This document shows positions 1 through 7,378 of a DNA stretch of 18,824 bases, one piece after another (within the stretch, counting starts at the first letter, position 1; the number at the start of each line of letters is the position of its first letter). A model generated the notes under the pieces. The model made no database searches and was not told the DNA's origin. It saw nothing but the letters and a program-made list of their open reading frames with translations. The stretch comes from JBLHOS01 sp047623825 (GTDB lineage Bacteria > Pseudomonadota > Alphaproteobacteria > Rhodobacterales > Rhodobacteraceae), in assembly GCA_047623825.1 (NCBI GenBank), contig JBLHOS010000060.1, positions 1-18,824 on the forward strand, read 5' to 3'. The position numbers and the translations under genes were made by a program.

Positions 1-1222
1 TCCCAAAGCTCGGCAGCAACAGCGCGATCAGCACGCATTGCACGCCAAACGCCATTCCCGACCAGCGCGCAGTGATCCAGGCAAGTCCGTTCATATTCAA
101 GATCGCACCGTTCACACCCGACAACAGGCTAACGGTTTGTCCGATGGCAAGAATTCTGAGAACTGCGCCATGATTTTCGAAACTGGCATCAAACAACGAC
201 AACAGCCAGTCGGGCCAGAAAAAGCACAACACGACAACTGGGCTCAGGGCTAGCGACAGGCCCCGCGTTCCCAAGGTCAGTTGGCGCTGTACGGTGGACA
301 AGGCCTGCGGCGTTGCCGAGGCGTGCGCAATGCTTGGTTGAAGGGCCGCCTGCAGCGCCTGCAAACCAAATGCAATCAGGCCCGCGACCTGGCTGGCCAC
401 CCGGTAAACTGCGACGTCACTGGCACTCATCCAGATACCAACAGCGATCAGCCCAGCCAACATGTAAAGCTGTACCATTCCATTGGCCAAAACGAACGGC
501 GTCGCGGCACGGACATGGTATCGCCATACGTTGTGCTGAATTGGACGCGACGGCAGATTTCGCAGGGTCACCGCGTGCAGTCGCCCAGCAATCAATCCAG
601 CCGCTATGACGATTAACGTCACTTCGGCCAACCCAAATGCCAGCAAAAGCGTCTGAACATCCAAACCAACGCCCCACCCCCACGCAATCGCAACATAAAG
701 GCAAAAAACCAAAGGCCGGCCAATGCCCTCCAACGCCTGCCCCAGAACCACCCGGTCAAGCGCTTGCAGGGCGCCACTCGCGACCTGCACAATCGCTACA
801 GGTGCGATCAACCAAGCCGCGGCTTGTGTTGGCACACTCATGCTCCAACCAGGTACGGCCCCTGCCAGCATATGCAGCATCAGCGCCGCGGCGCCGGATA
901 AGATGGCAACAAAAGATCCGCTAATGATCAGGATGCGGCGTAGCTCTGTGCCAGCCCCTTGCGCCAAGGCACGGTTCACCGCGTAGACGATGTAAACGTG
1001 GAAACCGTAGCGGCTAAAGACGGCGACCAATGCTGCAGTTGCGACCCCAAAGGCAAATTCGCCGAACACCTCGGCGCCAATACTGCGCGTCAGAAAGATC
1101 ATCACCAGAAACGCCAATCCTGCCTGGCAAACCTTAACGATTAGGCCACCACCGATCCGTGACATCAGCGGCGACAAGGCATTCCATTGTGGGCGGGGAG
1201 AGCGGGGCGCGCGATCAATCAT
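1..1222 (-). CDS. Polysaccharide/oligosaccharide flippase (Wzx/MATE-like), 3' end outside window
   Basis: The frame is open from an ATG at 1222 down to the left edge, about 407 codons, so the C-terminus is missing. After a short basic N-terminus (MIDRAPRSPRPQWN) come repeated hydrophobic segments. The first helix pair carries LTRSIGAEVFGEFAFG, the kind of loop found near the start of Wzx-type polysaccharide exporters. The family (usually about 420-500 aa) flips lipid-linked sugar units across the inner membrane. A weak GAGG lies about 13 nt upstream of the ATG. No sugar-modifying gene is visible beside it; any polysaccharide cluster would lie to the left. The family assignment rests on hydrophobicity pattern and this motif. 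A MATE transporter of another substrate is the main alternative. Confidence 0.75.
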   Translation of the reverse strand, partial: MIDRAPRSPRPQWNALSPLMSRIGGGLIVKVCQAGLAFLVMIFLTRSIGAEVFGEFAFGVATAALVAVFSRYGFHVYIVYAVNRALAQGAGTELRRILIISGSFVAILSGAAALMLHMLAGAVPGWSMSVPTQAAAWLIAPVAIVQVASGALQALDRVVLGQALEGIGRPLVFCLYVAIAWGWGVGLDVQTLLLAFGLAEVTLIVIAAGLIAGRLHAVTLRNLPSRPIQHNVWRYHVRAATPFVLANGMVQLYMLAGLIAVGIWMSASDVAVYRVASQVAGLIAFGLQALQAALQPSIAHASATPQALSTVQRQLTLGTRGLSLALSPVVVLCFFWPDWLLSLFDASFENHGAVLRILAIGQTVSLLSGVNGAILNMNGLAWITARWSGMAFGVQCVLIALLLPSFG

Positions 1223-1285
1223 GACAATTGGGCTGCCTCGCAAGCCAGCCGCGCATCATCTGCTGATCTCTGAATATCAAACATT

Positions 1286-1308
1286 GGCCCATCCATCGCC
1301 GATGGGCC
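1286..1308. other. Perfect 8-bp hairpin upstream of the flippase gene
   Basis: GGCCCATC (1286-1293) pairs exactly with GATGGGCC (1301-1308) around a 7-nt loop. It sits about 64 nt upstream of the flippase ATG, so it could fold in that gene's 5' leader on the minus strand. No T-tract follows on either strand, so it is not a typical intrinsic terminator. The rest of 1223-1383 shows nothing else I can name. Confidence 0.4.
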
Positions 1309-1383
1309 GCCTGACCCGTTGATTTTAGGCTAGGTCCAAGGTCTTACCAAAGCGTGAACAGAGTCTCGCCATAGTTAATATGC

Positions 1384-1410
1384 AAAACGCAGCCCGGTCA
1401 GGGGCTGCGT
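1384..1410 (-). terminator. Intrinsic terminator of the small heat-shock gene
   Basis: ACGCAGCCC (1387-1395) and GGGCTGCGT (1402-1410) form a 9-bp GC-rich stem with a 6-nt loop. Read on the minus strand the stem is followed by TTTT (1384-1387, partly within the stem end). It lies 48 nt past the stop codon of the small heat-shock gene, where a Rho-independent terminator would be expected. The U-tract is short, which lowers certainty slightly. Confidence 0.7.
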
Positions 1411-1431
1411 CTGTCGTGGTCAGTTTGGGAT

Positions 1432-1450
1432 TAGATCTGGGCCAGATCTA
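1432..1450. repeat. Perfect 9-bp inverted repeat with 1-nt centre
   Basis: TAGATCTGG, one G, then CCAGATCTA. It lies 7 nt past the stop of the small heat-shock gene and just before that gene's terminator. With only one nucleotide between the arms it would be a tight hairpin in RNA or a protein-binding palindrome in DNA. The function is unknown. Confidence 0.5.
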
Positions 1451-1457
1451 GGTTGCG

Positions 1458-1916
1458 TCAGACCGTGCTCTGGGCCTCAAGGGCCGGGGCCTTAGATCCA
1501 CCGATCTCAATCTGGCGAGGTTTCAGCGCCTCAGGCACTTCGCGCACCAGATCGATATGCAGCATGCCATCAGCGGCATTTGCACTGGTGACCCGCACAT
1601 GATCGGCCAGTTGGAATCGCTTTTCAAAGGCGCGCGTGGCGATGCCGCGATGTAGATACGTCCGTACTATCTCATCCTTGGCCTTGGTGGCTGAGACGAC
1701 CAACGCATTCTCGCGCTGCTCAACGCTTAGGTCCGCGTCAGAAAAGCCCGCAACCGCAATCGAAATTCGATACGCATTGTCATCAGTCTTTTCGATATTG
1801 TACGGGGGATAGCTGCTGGCGGTCACGTCTTGGGTCATAACCCGATCCAGCATGTCAGCCACGCGGTCAAAACCAACGGTGGCCCGGTAGAGTGGTGTTA
1901 AATCATAGCTTCGCAT
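1458..1916 (-). CDS. Small heat-shock protein, Hsp20/IbpA type (class A)
   Basis: This 152-aa protein is an ATP-independent chaperone that holds unfolding proteins in the cytoplasm for refolding by DnaK/ClpB. The N-terminus MRSYDLTPLYRATVGFDR is typical of IbpA-like proteins. An alpha-crystallin domain covers about residues 36-138, with the A-x-x-x-G-x-L signature in AADGMLHI (114-121) and a C-terminal I-x-I motif (IEI, 136-138) used for oligomer assembly. The ATG at 1916 was chosen because AAAGGAGG lies 8 nt upstream; a longer open frame to 2051 lacks such support and does not resemble the family. It stands alone: a heat-shock-like promoter lies upstream and a terminator downstream. Confidence 0.93.
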   Translation of the reverse strand: MRSYDLTPLYRATVGFDRVADMLDRVMTQDVTASSYPPYNIEKTDDNAYRISIAVAGFSDADLSVEQRENALVVSATKAKDEIVRTYLHRGIATRAFEKRFQLADHVRVTSANAADGMLHIDLVREVPEALKPRQIEIGGSKAPALEAQSTV

Positions 1917-2012
1917 CAAGTCATCCTCCTTTGAGCGATAACACAAGGTGTTTGGCGGTCCAGATGGCCCCACCAGAAACATCCCGACCCATCTTTGGCA
2001 TCGGAACAAGAT

Positions 2013-2043
2013 AGAGTTGGGAAGATCGGTGGGCAGTTTCAAG
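2013..2043 (-). promoter_or_regulatory. Candidate sigma-32 (RpoH) promoter of the small heat-shock gene
   Basis: On the minus strand CTTGAAA (2043-2037) is followed after 15 nt by CCCAACTCTAT (2021-2011). This resembles the heat-shock promoter pattern CTTGAAA-N13-16-CCCCATnT, although the -10 match is partial. It begins 10 nt past the protease stop codon. A start near 2005 would leave a leader of about 90 nt ending in a strong SD, a length at which small heat-shock genes often carry RNA thermometers. I could not identify a clear ROSE or fourU fold. Confidence 0.45.
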
Positions 2044-2052
2044 AGGGGCACA

Positions 2053-2898
2053 TCAAGGCCTTACAAACCGCGCTCCAATGTTGTCGCGCCCGGTGTCGGC
2101 GTCCCCCAATCTGCGGACCTGCGGCAAGGATTGGCTTAAGATTGCCTGTTGGCCCGCCAACAGATCCAGCATCACGTCCAACTCACCTTGCAACTCAACT
2201 GACAGCGCAACCGGCTCATCACGCCATTGCGCCCGCGCTGAGACGACCGAGACGACATTCATTTCGCCGCCATATTCCAAAAAGATCGGTGCTCCGGATG
2301 ATCCGCGCACCACATGGCACGACAACACCAAAACGCCCAGATCCTGCGCCAAGACCTGGCAATCATCCTCTAGCGAGGCAACATCAGCCCGGTCTTCACC
2401 GTATGAGACAACTTGCACGCCGTCGCCTACGATCGCGACGCCGTTCGTCGCAAAGGGGCGGATGTCAGGGTCATGAATTGGACTTTCCAACTGCAGGATG
2501 GCCAGATCACTCCCTACGAAACGCAGATCATCGGGTAGGCCATGTTCATAGTCGGGATGGATCAGGCTGCGCGCAATTCGGCGCCGCGCATCGGGTCGGC
2601 CAATGCGCAAACCCGCGTTAAAAATCAGTTGCGCATCGCCCAACCGCGCTGCCTGTTCATCATAAAGGCAATGGGCGGCTGTCAGGATGATATCTTCCGA
2701 GATCAAAGTGGCAGTGCAAAACCCCACGCCGGTGTCCAGTCGTCCCACCGCTTCCCAACCACGGGTCTGGTCGACAGTCTCAAGGGCCTGTAGCGGGCCC
2801 GGGCTGCTGGCAACTGTCGGAAAGCGCGCCCGATCCTGCCCCAACGCAGGCAAAGCCAGACACGTTATGATAGCAACAATCGAAACAGAAGCGCGCAT
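2053..2898 (-). CDS. Secreted trypsin-like (S1 family) serine protease
   Basis: This 281-aa protein starts with a signal peptide (about residues 1-20, ending ALPALGQ), so it should be exported to the periplasm or outside. The chymotrypsin-fold triad is visible: His76 in LTAAHC, Asp131 in GSDLAIL and Ser201 in GSSGAP, the last replacing the usual GDSGGP. Cys61/Cys77 flank the His as in trypsins, and Cys180/Cys194 could form a second disulfide. The ATG at 2898 has GGAGGG 4 nt upstream. The 69-nt gap to the next gene upstream (glcF, same strand) and different function suggest it is not part of the glycolate operon. The substrate cannot be read from the sequence. Confidence 0.88.
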   Translation of the reverse strand: MRASVSIVAIITCLALPALGQDRARFPTVASSPGPLQALETVDQTRGWEAVGRLDTGVGFCTATLISEDIILTAAHCLYDEQAARLGDAQLIFNAGLRIGRPDARRRIARSLIHPDYEHGLPDDLRFVGSDLAILQLESPIHDPDIRPFATNGVAIVGDGVQVVSYGEDRADVASLEDDCQVLAQDLGVLVLSCHVVRGSSGAPIFLEYGGEMNVVSVVSARAQWRDEPVALSVELQGELDVMLDLLAGQQAILSQSLPQVRRLGDADTGRDNIGARFVRP

Positions 2899-2967
2899 GG
2901 TCCCTCCGACCGCGTAAAACGTCGGGCGAAGGTTATGAAAATAGTTGGGCGAAATTGGGGCTGATGC

Positions 2968-4290
2968 CTAGCGCAGGATCGGAACCGCAGGCGTCCGTTT
3001 TCCGTCTTGGTCCAAAGCGGGTGGCTTTGGTCCGCCAGTCGCCCAATCCAGCAACTCAACGGTGTGCACAATCGGAATGTCTGTGCCGCCACCGATTTGC
3101 ATCATGCAACCGATATTTCCCGCCGCGATGATGTCTGGCGATTTGGCCTCCAAGGTCTGAACCTTGCGGGCCTTCAGCTGTTTTGAGATCTCAGGCTGCA
3201 TCAGATTGTAGGTCCCAGCAGAGCCACAGCACAGATGACTGTCCGCAGGCTCAACCACCTTGTAGCCCGCGCGCTTCAACAGATCCTTGGGAAAGGTCTT
3301 GATCTGCTGGCCGTGCTGCAACGAGCAGGCCGCGTGATACGCAATGACCAGCCCCTTGTCGTCCCCTTGCGGCAGGTCCAATTTCATCAACACTTCCGAC
3401 ACGTCCATCGCGATTGCGCTAACCGCTTTGGCCTCCCCAGCCAAATCTTCATTGCGAAACATATGGCCGTAATCCTTAACCGTCGTCCCGCACCCCGAGG
3501 TGTTGATGACGACGGCGTCCAGCCCGTCACCTGACATCTCACGCCCCCAAGCCAGAATATTCTTGGCCGCAGTGCTATGGCTTTCAGCGGTCTTGCCCAT
3601 GTGATGGGTCAGCGCGCCGCAGCACCCCTGCCCATCTGCGATCACAACGTCACAACCCAGCCGGGTCAGCAGCCGGATCGTGGCATCATTGATATCGGTA
3701 TTCAGCGCCCGCTGCGCGCAGCCCGTCATCAAGGCAACCCGCATTTTCCGCGTCCCCTCAGCCTTAAACACCTGCGGGTCATCGTTACGGCTAACCGGTG
3801 GGATAGATTTTGGCGCCATCTCCAGCATTGCACGCAGGCGCGCATCTGGCATTAGCCGCGCAAAAGGCCGCGCGATCTTGGCCCCCAACAACGCCACGCG
3901 AAAACGCATGGGATACGGCAGAATGCGCGCCAAGACCCAACGCAAGGCCCTGTCACTTAGGGGCCGCTTATAGGTTTGCTCAATATATTCACGCGCATGA
4001 TCCACCAGATGCATGTAATGCACTCCACTTGGGCACGTGGTCATACAGGCCAGACAGCTGAGACACCGATCAATGTGTTTGACTGTCTTTTCATCTGCAG
4101 GACGGTTGTTCTCCAACATATCTTTTATAAGATAAATTCGTCCCCTTGGGCTGTCCAACTCATCGCCCAAAATCTGATAAGTCGGGCAGGTCGCTGTGCA
4201 AAACCCACAATGTACACAAGATCGCAAAATCTCATTGCTGCGCTGGATCTTGGGAATTTTCATCTGCTCAGGGCTGAAATTCGTCTGCAT
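2968..4290 (-). CDS. glcF: Glycolate oxidase iron-sulfur subunit GlcF
   Basis: This 440-aa subunit passes electrons from the flavin subunits of glycolate dehydrogenase to the respiratory chain, so glycolate becomes glyoxylate. Two 4Fe-4S binding motifs are intact: C25-x2-C28-x2-C31-x3-C35-P and C76-x2-C79-x2-C82-x3-C86-P. The C-terminal half carries two CCG-type cysteine domains (QGCCG at 222-225 and HLCCG at 352-356), expected to bind a further cluster as in heterodisulfide-reductase-like proteins. Length matches the family. It follows glcE by 12 nt, and the TGA of glcE overlaps the TGAGGA Shine-Dalgarno sequence of glcF, which points to coupled translation. Confidence 0.96.
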   Translation of the reverse strand: MQTNFSPEQMKIPKIQRSNEILRSCVHCGFCTATCPTYQILGDELDSPRGRIYLIKDMLENNRPADEKTVKHIDRCLSCLACMTTCPSGVHYMHLVDHAREYIEQTYKRPLSDRALRWVLARILPYPMRFRVALLGAKIARPFARLMPDARLRAMLEMAPKSIPPVSRNDDPQVFKAEGTRKMRVALMTGCAQRALNTDINDATIRLLTRLGCDVVIADGQGCCGALTHHMGKTAESHSTAAKNILAWGREMSGDGLDAVVINTSGCGTTVKDYGHMFRNEDLAGEAKAVSAIAMDVSEVLMKLDLPQGDDKGLVIAYHAACSLQHGQQIKTFPKDLLKRAGYKVVEPADSHLCCGSAGTYNLMQPEISKQLKARKVQTLEAKSPDIIAAGNIGCMMQIGGGTDIPIVHTVELLDWATGGPKPPALDQDGKRTPAVPILR

Positions 4291-4302
4291 ATTTTTGCGT
4301 CC

Positions 4303-5439
4303 TCAGGCCATCAGGCCAGGGTTCAGGATCCCACGGGGATCAAACTTAGCGCGCAACCCATCGCTTAACGCTTGGATCGGTGCGGCCTGCGGATGAAAGA
4401 CCGACAGCGCGCTGCGCGTCGCCGCACTGGCGCGAATTAGGGTCGCGTGCCCTGCAAATCCGCTCAGCTTGGCGCGCAGATCGGTGCCTTCAGTAACCAA
4501 GGCCCAGATCAGGCCACCGCCCCAGTCATAAAATACGTCGCCGCCGATCATCTCGGCCACGCCGGGTGCGTCACTTGGCTTGACCGATAGACGCCACACA
4601 TCACCTGACCGGTCTGCAAAAACCGCAGCATCGCGAATTGCAGCCCAACTGGCCTTCATTACCTCCGGCTCACGCTCAGTCCGCACCGAACCATAAGCGC
4701 TGACGATTTCGCTAACTTGGCGAATTCGGTATGCCACACTGTTGGTGAACCCTTCCAGACGCAGCATCGTGATCGGATGTTCGTCAATCCCCTTGGGGAA
4801 ATGCGCGGCACCGCTGATCTCAAACGGGGATCCTAGGGCTGCGGACATGACCTCAACCGCCTTGGCATCGCTTAGCCCGTCGATCATCACGCAACCGCTG
4901 GCCTCAATGCCTGGTAGGACTTTGAATGCAACCTCAGACAACACGCCAAGGGTGCCGTAACTGCCCGCCAAAAGCTTCACCAGATCATAGCCGGTGACAT
5001 TCTTCATGACCCGACCGCCATTTTTGATTGCCGCGCCCATCCCGTCAACGAAACGCACACCGATCAGACTGTCGCGGCACGCCCCCGCCTGAATACGCCG
5101 CGGGCCAGAAACATTGGCCGCCACCACGCCGCCAATCGTCGGCACACCTGCGGTGCCCAGCAACGTCCGGTGATCCATTGGCTCAAACGGCAACCGCTGA
5201 TTGTCGGCCGCAAGGGCCGCCTCGATCTCTGCCAAAGGCGTGCCTGCCTTGGCTACAATCGTCAACGCACCCGGCTCATACAGCTCAATGCCGCTCAACT
5301 CAGCTAGACTTAGCAAATCACCCGCAACCGGGCGCCCCAAGGGCCGCGTACCGCCGCCTTGAATGCGCAGCGCACCCGCAGAGCCCGCCACTATTTCACA
5401 CAATTCAGCTTCGGTTTTCGGCGTCAACATGCCAGCCAC
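4303..5439 (-). CDS. glcE: Glycolate oxidase FAD-binding subunit GlcE
   Basis: This 378-aa protein is the shorter flavin-binding subunit of glycolate dehydrogenase, needed with GlcD and GlcF for activity. PCMH-type FAD-binding features are visible: IQGGGTRPLGRP (about 26-37), LLGTAGVPTIGGVVAANVSG, and VMKNVTGYDLVKLLAGSYGT further on. The start is probably GTG at 5439, because AAGGA ends about 5 nt upstream; an in-frame ATG 9 nt later is the alternative and would be rather far from the SD. The SD belongs to the tail of the intergenic repeat between glcD and glcE. It lies in the operon glcD-glcE-glcF. Confidence 0.95.
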   Translation of the reverse strand: MAGMLTPKTEAELCEIVAGSAGALRIQGGGTRPLGRPVAGDLLSLAELSGIELYEPGALTIVAKAGTPLAEIEAALAADNQRLPFEPMDHRTLLGTAGVPTIGGVVAANVSGPRRIQAGACRDSLIGVRFVDGMGAAIKNGGRVMKNVTGYDLVKLLAGSYGTLGVLSEVAFKVLPGIEASGCVMIDGLSDAKAVEVMSAALGSPFEISGAAHFPKGIDEHPITMLRLEGFTNSVAYRIRQVSEIVSAYGSVRTEREPEVMKASWAAIRDAAVFADRSGDVWRLSVKPSDAPGVAEMIGGDVFYDWGGGLIWALVTEGTDLRAKLSGFAGHATLIRASAATRSALSVFHPQAAPIQALSDGLRAKFDPRGILNPGLMA

Positions 5440-5440
5440 T

Positions 5441-5486
5441 CTCTTCCTTATTCCTCAAATATCCTGGGGATGGGGGCGAGCCCCCA
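5441..5486 (-). repeat. Rhodobacteraceae-type intergenic repeat, copy 1 (glcD-glcE gap)
   Basis: On the minus strand a 6-bp hairpin (TGGGGG/CCCCCA, 5471-5486) is followed by GGATATTT (5464-5457), three variable bases, GAATAA, and a purine tract GGAAGAG. A second copy at 7309-7343 shares GGATATTTnnnGAATAAnGAAGnG in the same order. I know elements with this core and tail as frequent between genes of Rhodobacteraceae. Here it fills almost the whole 50-nt gap and its tail supplies the ribosome binding site of glcE. Confidence 0.65.
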
Positions 5487-5489
5487 CCC

Positions 5490-6935
5490 TCACGCCACGT
5501 GTTGCAACCGGCGTCGACCGTCTGACACAGCCAACGGAAACACTTTTGCCGGGTTCAACAGCCAAGCCGGATCAAACACGTCCTTGACCTTCATCTGGCA
5601 TTCCAGATCTGCGGGCGCAAACTGCACGGTCATCAGATCGCGCTTTTCGATCCCGACCCCATGTTCACCAGTCAAACAACCACCAACCTCAACACAAAGC
5701 CGCAAGATATCGGCGCCCATCTCCTCACACAGCTCCAGATCGCCGGGCTTATTGGCGTCAAACAAGATCAGCGGATGCATATTTCCATCGCCTGCGTGGA
5801 ACACGTTGGCGACATCTAGGCCGTATTGCTTGGACAATTCCGCGATCCGTCGTAGAACTTCGGGCAAGGCTGACACCGGGATCGTCCCATCAAGACACAT
5901 GTAATCGTTGATCTGACCCATCGCACCAAAAGCAGATTTGCGGCCCAACCATATCTTGGCACTCTCCTCTGCTGATTGGCTTTGGCGCAACTCAACCGGA
6001 TCATGTTTGCGCGCAATCTGCATGATCACGCCCAATTGCTCATCAATTTCTGCGTCTGAGCCTTCGACCTCAACAATCAACAACGCCTCACACATCGGAT
6101 AGCCGGCTTTCGCAAAGGCCTCAGTCGCCTCAATGCAAGGCCGGTCCATGAACTCAATGGCAACTGGCAAAACGCCTGCCTTGATGATGTCCGACACGCA
6201 GGCCCCTGCAACCTCATTATTGTCAAATCCGATCAGCACGGGCCGCGCGCCTTCTGGCTTGCGCAAAATCCGCAGCGTCGCCTCAGTAACCACAGCCAAT
6301 TGCCCCTCAGAGCCACAAATCACCCCCAGCAAATCATACCCCGCCGGGTCCAAATGCGCGCCGCCGATCTCCATGATCGTGCCATCCATCGTGACCAGGG
6401 TCACACCCAACAGGTTATTCGTGGTCACGCCATATTTTAGGCAATGCGCGCCACCAGAGTTCATCGCAATATTGCCCGCGATGGCGCAGGCCAGTTGGCT
6501 TGACGGATCAGGCGCGTAAAAAAATCCTTCTTCTTCAACAGCACCAGTAACGCTTAGGTTTGTCCGGCCTGTCTGCACCCGGATAAATCGATTGTCATAG
6601 TCGGTTTCCAGCACGTCACTTAGGCGCGACACCCCCAGAACAACGCAATCGGCGGTTGGCAACGCACCACCAGCCAGCGACGTGCCCGATCCGCGCGGCA
6701 CAACTGGCACGCCCTCTTGATGGCAAATCTTCAGAACAGCTGCGACCTCTTGGGTCGATCCGGGCAGCACCACCACCATAGGCGGGCAGCGATACGCAGT
6801 CAGCGCATCACATTCATAGGCCTTGGTTTCAGCCTCGTCGTAGATCACTGCGGTTAGGGGAAGCACCGATTGAAGCCGCGATACGACGCGCGCTTTTTTT
6901 GACAAGATCATCTGATCTGGTTTTGGCATTTCCAT
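5490..6935 (-). CDS. glcD: Glycolate oxidase FAD-linked subunit GlcD
   Basis: This 481-aa protein is the catalytic flavoprotein subunit that oxidises glycolate (possibly D-lactate) to the 2-oxo acid. The PCMH-type FAD-binding domain includes PRGSGTSLAGGALP (80-93) and PDPSSQLACAIAGNIAMNSG (142-161). The C-terminal FAD-linked oxidase domain has NVFHAGDGNMHPLILFD (377-393), whose His residues are typical active-site/metal positions, and GCLTGEHGVGIEKR (419-432). The start ATG at 6935 is preceded by GGGAGGG with a 6-nt gap; the frame extends to a TTG at 6959 with no such support. It is the first gene of the operon, and glcE and glcF follow. Having all three subunits argues for glycolate rather than D-lactate dehydrogenase. 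Confidence 0.96.
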   Translation of the reverse strand: MEMPKPDQMILSKKARVVSRLQSVLPLTAVIYDEAETKAYECDALTAYRCPPMVVVLPGSTQEVAAVLKICHQEGVPVVPRGSGTSLAGGALPTADCVVLGVSRLSDVLETDYDNRFIRVQTGRTNLSVTGAVEEEGFFYAPDPSSQLACAIAGNIAMNSGGAHCLKYGVTTNNLLGVTLVTMDGTIMEIGGAHLDPAGYDLLGVICGSEGQLAVVTEATLRILRKPEGARPVLIGFDNNEVAGACVSDIIKAGVLPVAIEFMDRPCIEATEAFAKAGYPMCEALLIVEVEGSDAEIDEQLGVIMQIARKHDPVELRQSQSAEESAKIWLGRKSAFGAMGQINDYMCLDGTIPVSALPEVLRRIAELSKQYGLDVANVFHAGDGNMHPLILFDANKPGDLELCEEMGADILRLCVEVGGCLTGEHGVGIEKRDLMTVQFAPADLECQMKVKDVFDPAWLLNPAKVFPLAVSDGRRRLQHVA

Positions 6936-6960
6936 GATGTTCCCTCCCGTTCCGCCCAAT

Positions 6961-7010
6961 TTGGTAAAGAAATATAACCAATTCTGTCAATTGACAAGTC
7001 TCTTTGACAG
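6961..7010. promoter_or_regulatory. Palindromic candidate operator/promoter region of glcDEF
   Basis: Between glcD and the decayed plus-strand gene lie a perfect 12-bp palindrome TGTCAATTGACA (6985-6996), an extra TTGACAG (7004-7010) that is an inverted copy of CTGTCAA at 6984-6990, and an inverted pair TTGGT (6961-6965) / ACCAA (6977-6981). On the minus strand TTGTCA and TATATT lie 15 nt apart and could serve as -35/-10, so the palindrome would overlap the promoter. E. coli glc genes are controlled by the GntR-type GlcC, but no regulator gene is present here and the spacing does not fit the usual GT-N3-AC core, so the binding protein is unknown. Confidence 0.45.
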
Positions 7011-7061
7011 ATGACGCCTCTGTGCGACATGCAGAACGTAATTTTATAACATATGTGGCGC

Positions 7062-7310
7062 ATGCGAAATCGATTGTCAGTCCTGACCTTGCTTGCACCG
7101 ATCGCGGCGGCTGATCGCGCTCAAATCTTGGCCGTTGACGTCACAAACTGGGGCGATAGCCAGCAATTCAGCGTCACGTTGCACCATTCAGATACTGGTT
7201 GGGATGATTATGCGGATGGCTGGAACATTCGCGCTGCTCAGGGGAGCACACTTGGCTTTCGTCTGCTCACCCACCCCCCATGTCGAAGAATAGCCTTTTA
7301 CGCGCGCGCC
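7062..7310 (+). pseudogene. Decayed gene for a small secreted protein (uncharacterised family)
   Basis: The 5' part reads well: a signal peptide (MRNRLSVLTLLAPIAAA) followed by FSVTLHHSDTGWDDYADGW and STLGFRLLTHP, which I recognise as an uncharacterised secreted family of Rhodobacterales. An ATG at 7053 is also in frame. At a run of six C (7274-7279) the frame appears shifted: removing one C gives HPHVEE, then TAG (7291-7293), then PFTRA, where the family as I remember it continues HVxEQPFTR. So both a +1 C and a CAG-to-TAG change seem to have occurred. The normal C-terminal part is not found; the repeat copy at 7309-7343 lies there instead. No clear Shine-Dalgarno sequence is seen. A short functional protein ending elsewhere is less likely. 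Confidence 0.6.
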
Positions 7311-7343
7311 CTTCGTTATTCAGAAAATATCCCCGCCGGAGGC
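7309..7343 (-). repeat. Rhodobacteraceae-type intergenic repeat, copy 2
   Basis: On the minus strand this reads GCCTCCGGCGGGGATATTT, TCT, GAATAACGAAGG. It matches copy 1 (5441-5486) over GGATATTT-N3-GAATAA-N-GAAG and has the same orientation. It begins about 36 nt past the stop of the minus-strand membrane protein gene at 7379 and overlaps the end of the decayed plus-strand gene. No gene start follows its purine tail here, unlike copy 1. Confidence 0.6.
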
Positions 7344-7378
7344 ATCAAATCTCTTTGGCACCAAACGGACACATCCCT

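Noticed and set aside
281..986. Several plus- and minus-strand open frames of 60-110 codons
   Set aside because: All overlap the long minus-strand flippase frame and have low-complexity, protein-unlike composition; they are shadows.
1917..2051. N-terminal extension of the small heat-shock protein to 197 residues
   Set aside because: It crosses the strong SD and the candidate promoter; the family starts at MRSYDLTP.
1995..2621. Plus-strand open frame of 208 codons
   Set aside because: It lies opposite the protease with triad residues in order; its product is Arg/Pro-rich and unlike a real protein.
6936..6959. TTG start for GlcD at 6959
   Set aside because: It has no ribosome site, whereas the ATG at 6935 has GGGAGGG 6 nt upstream.
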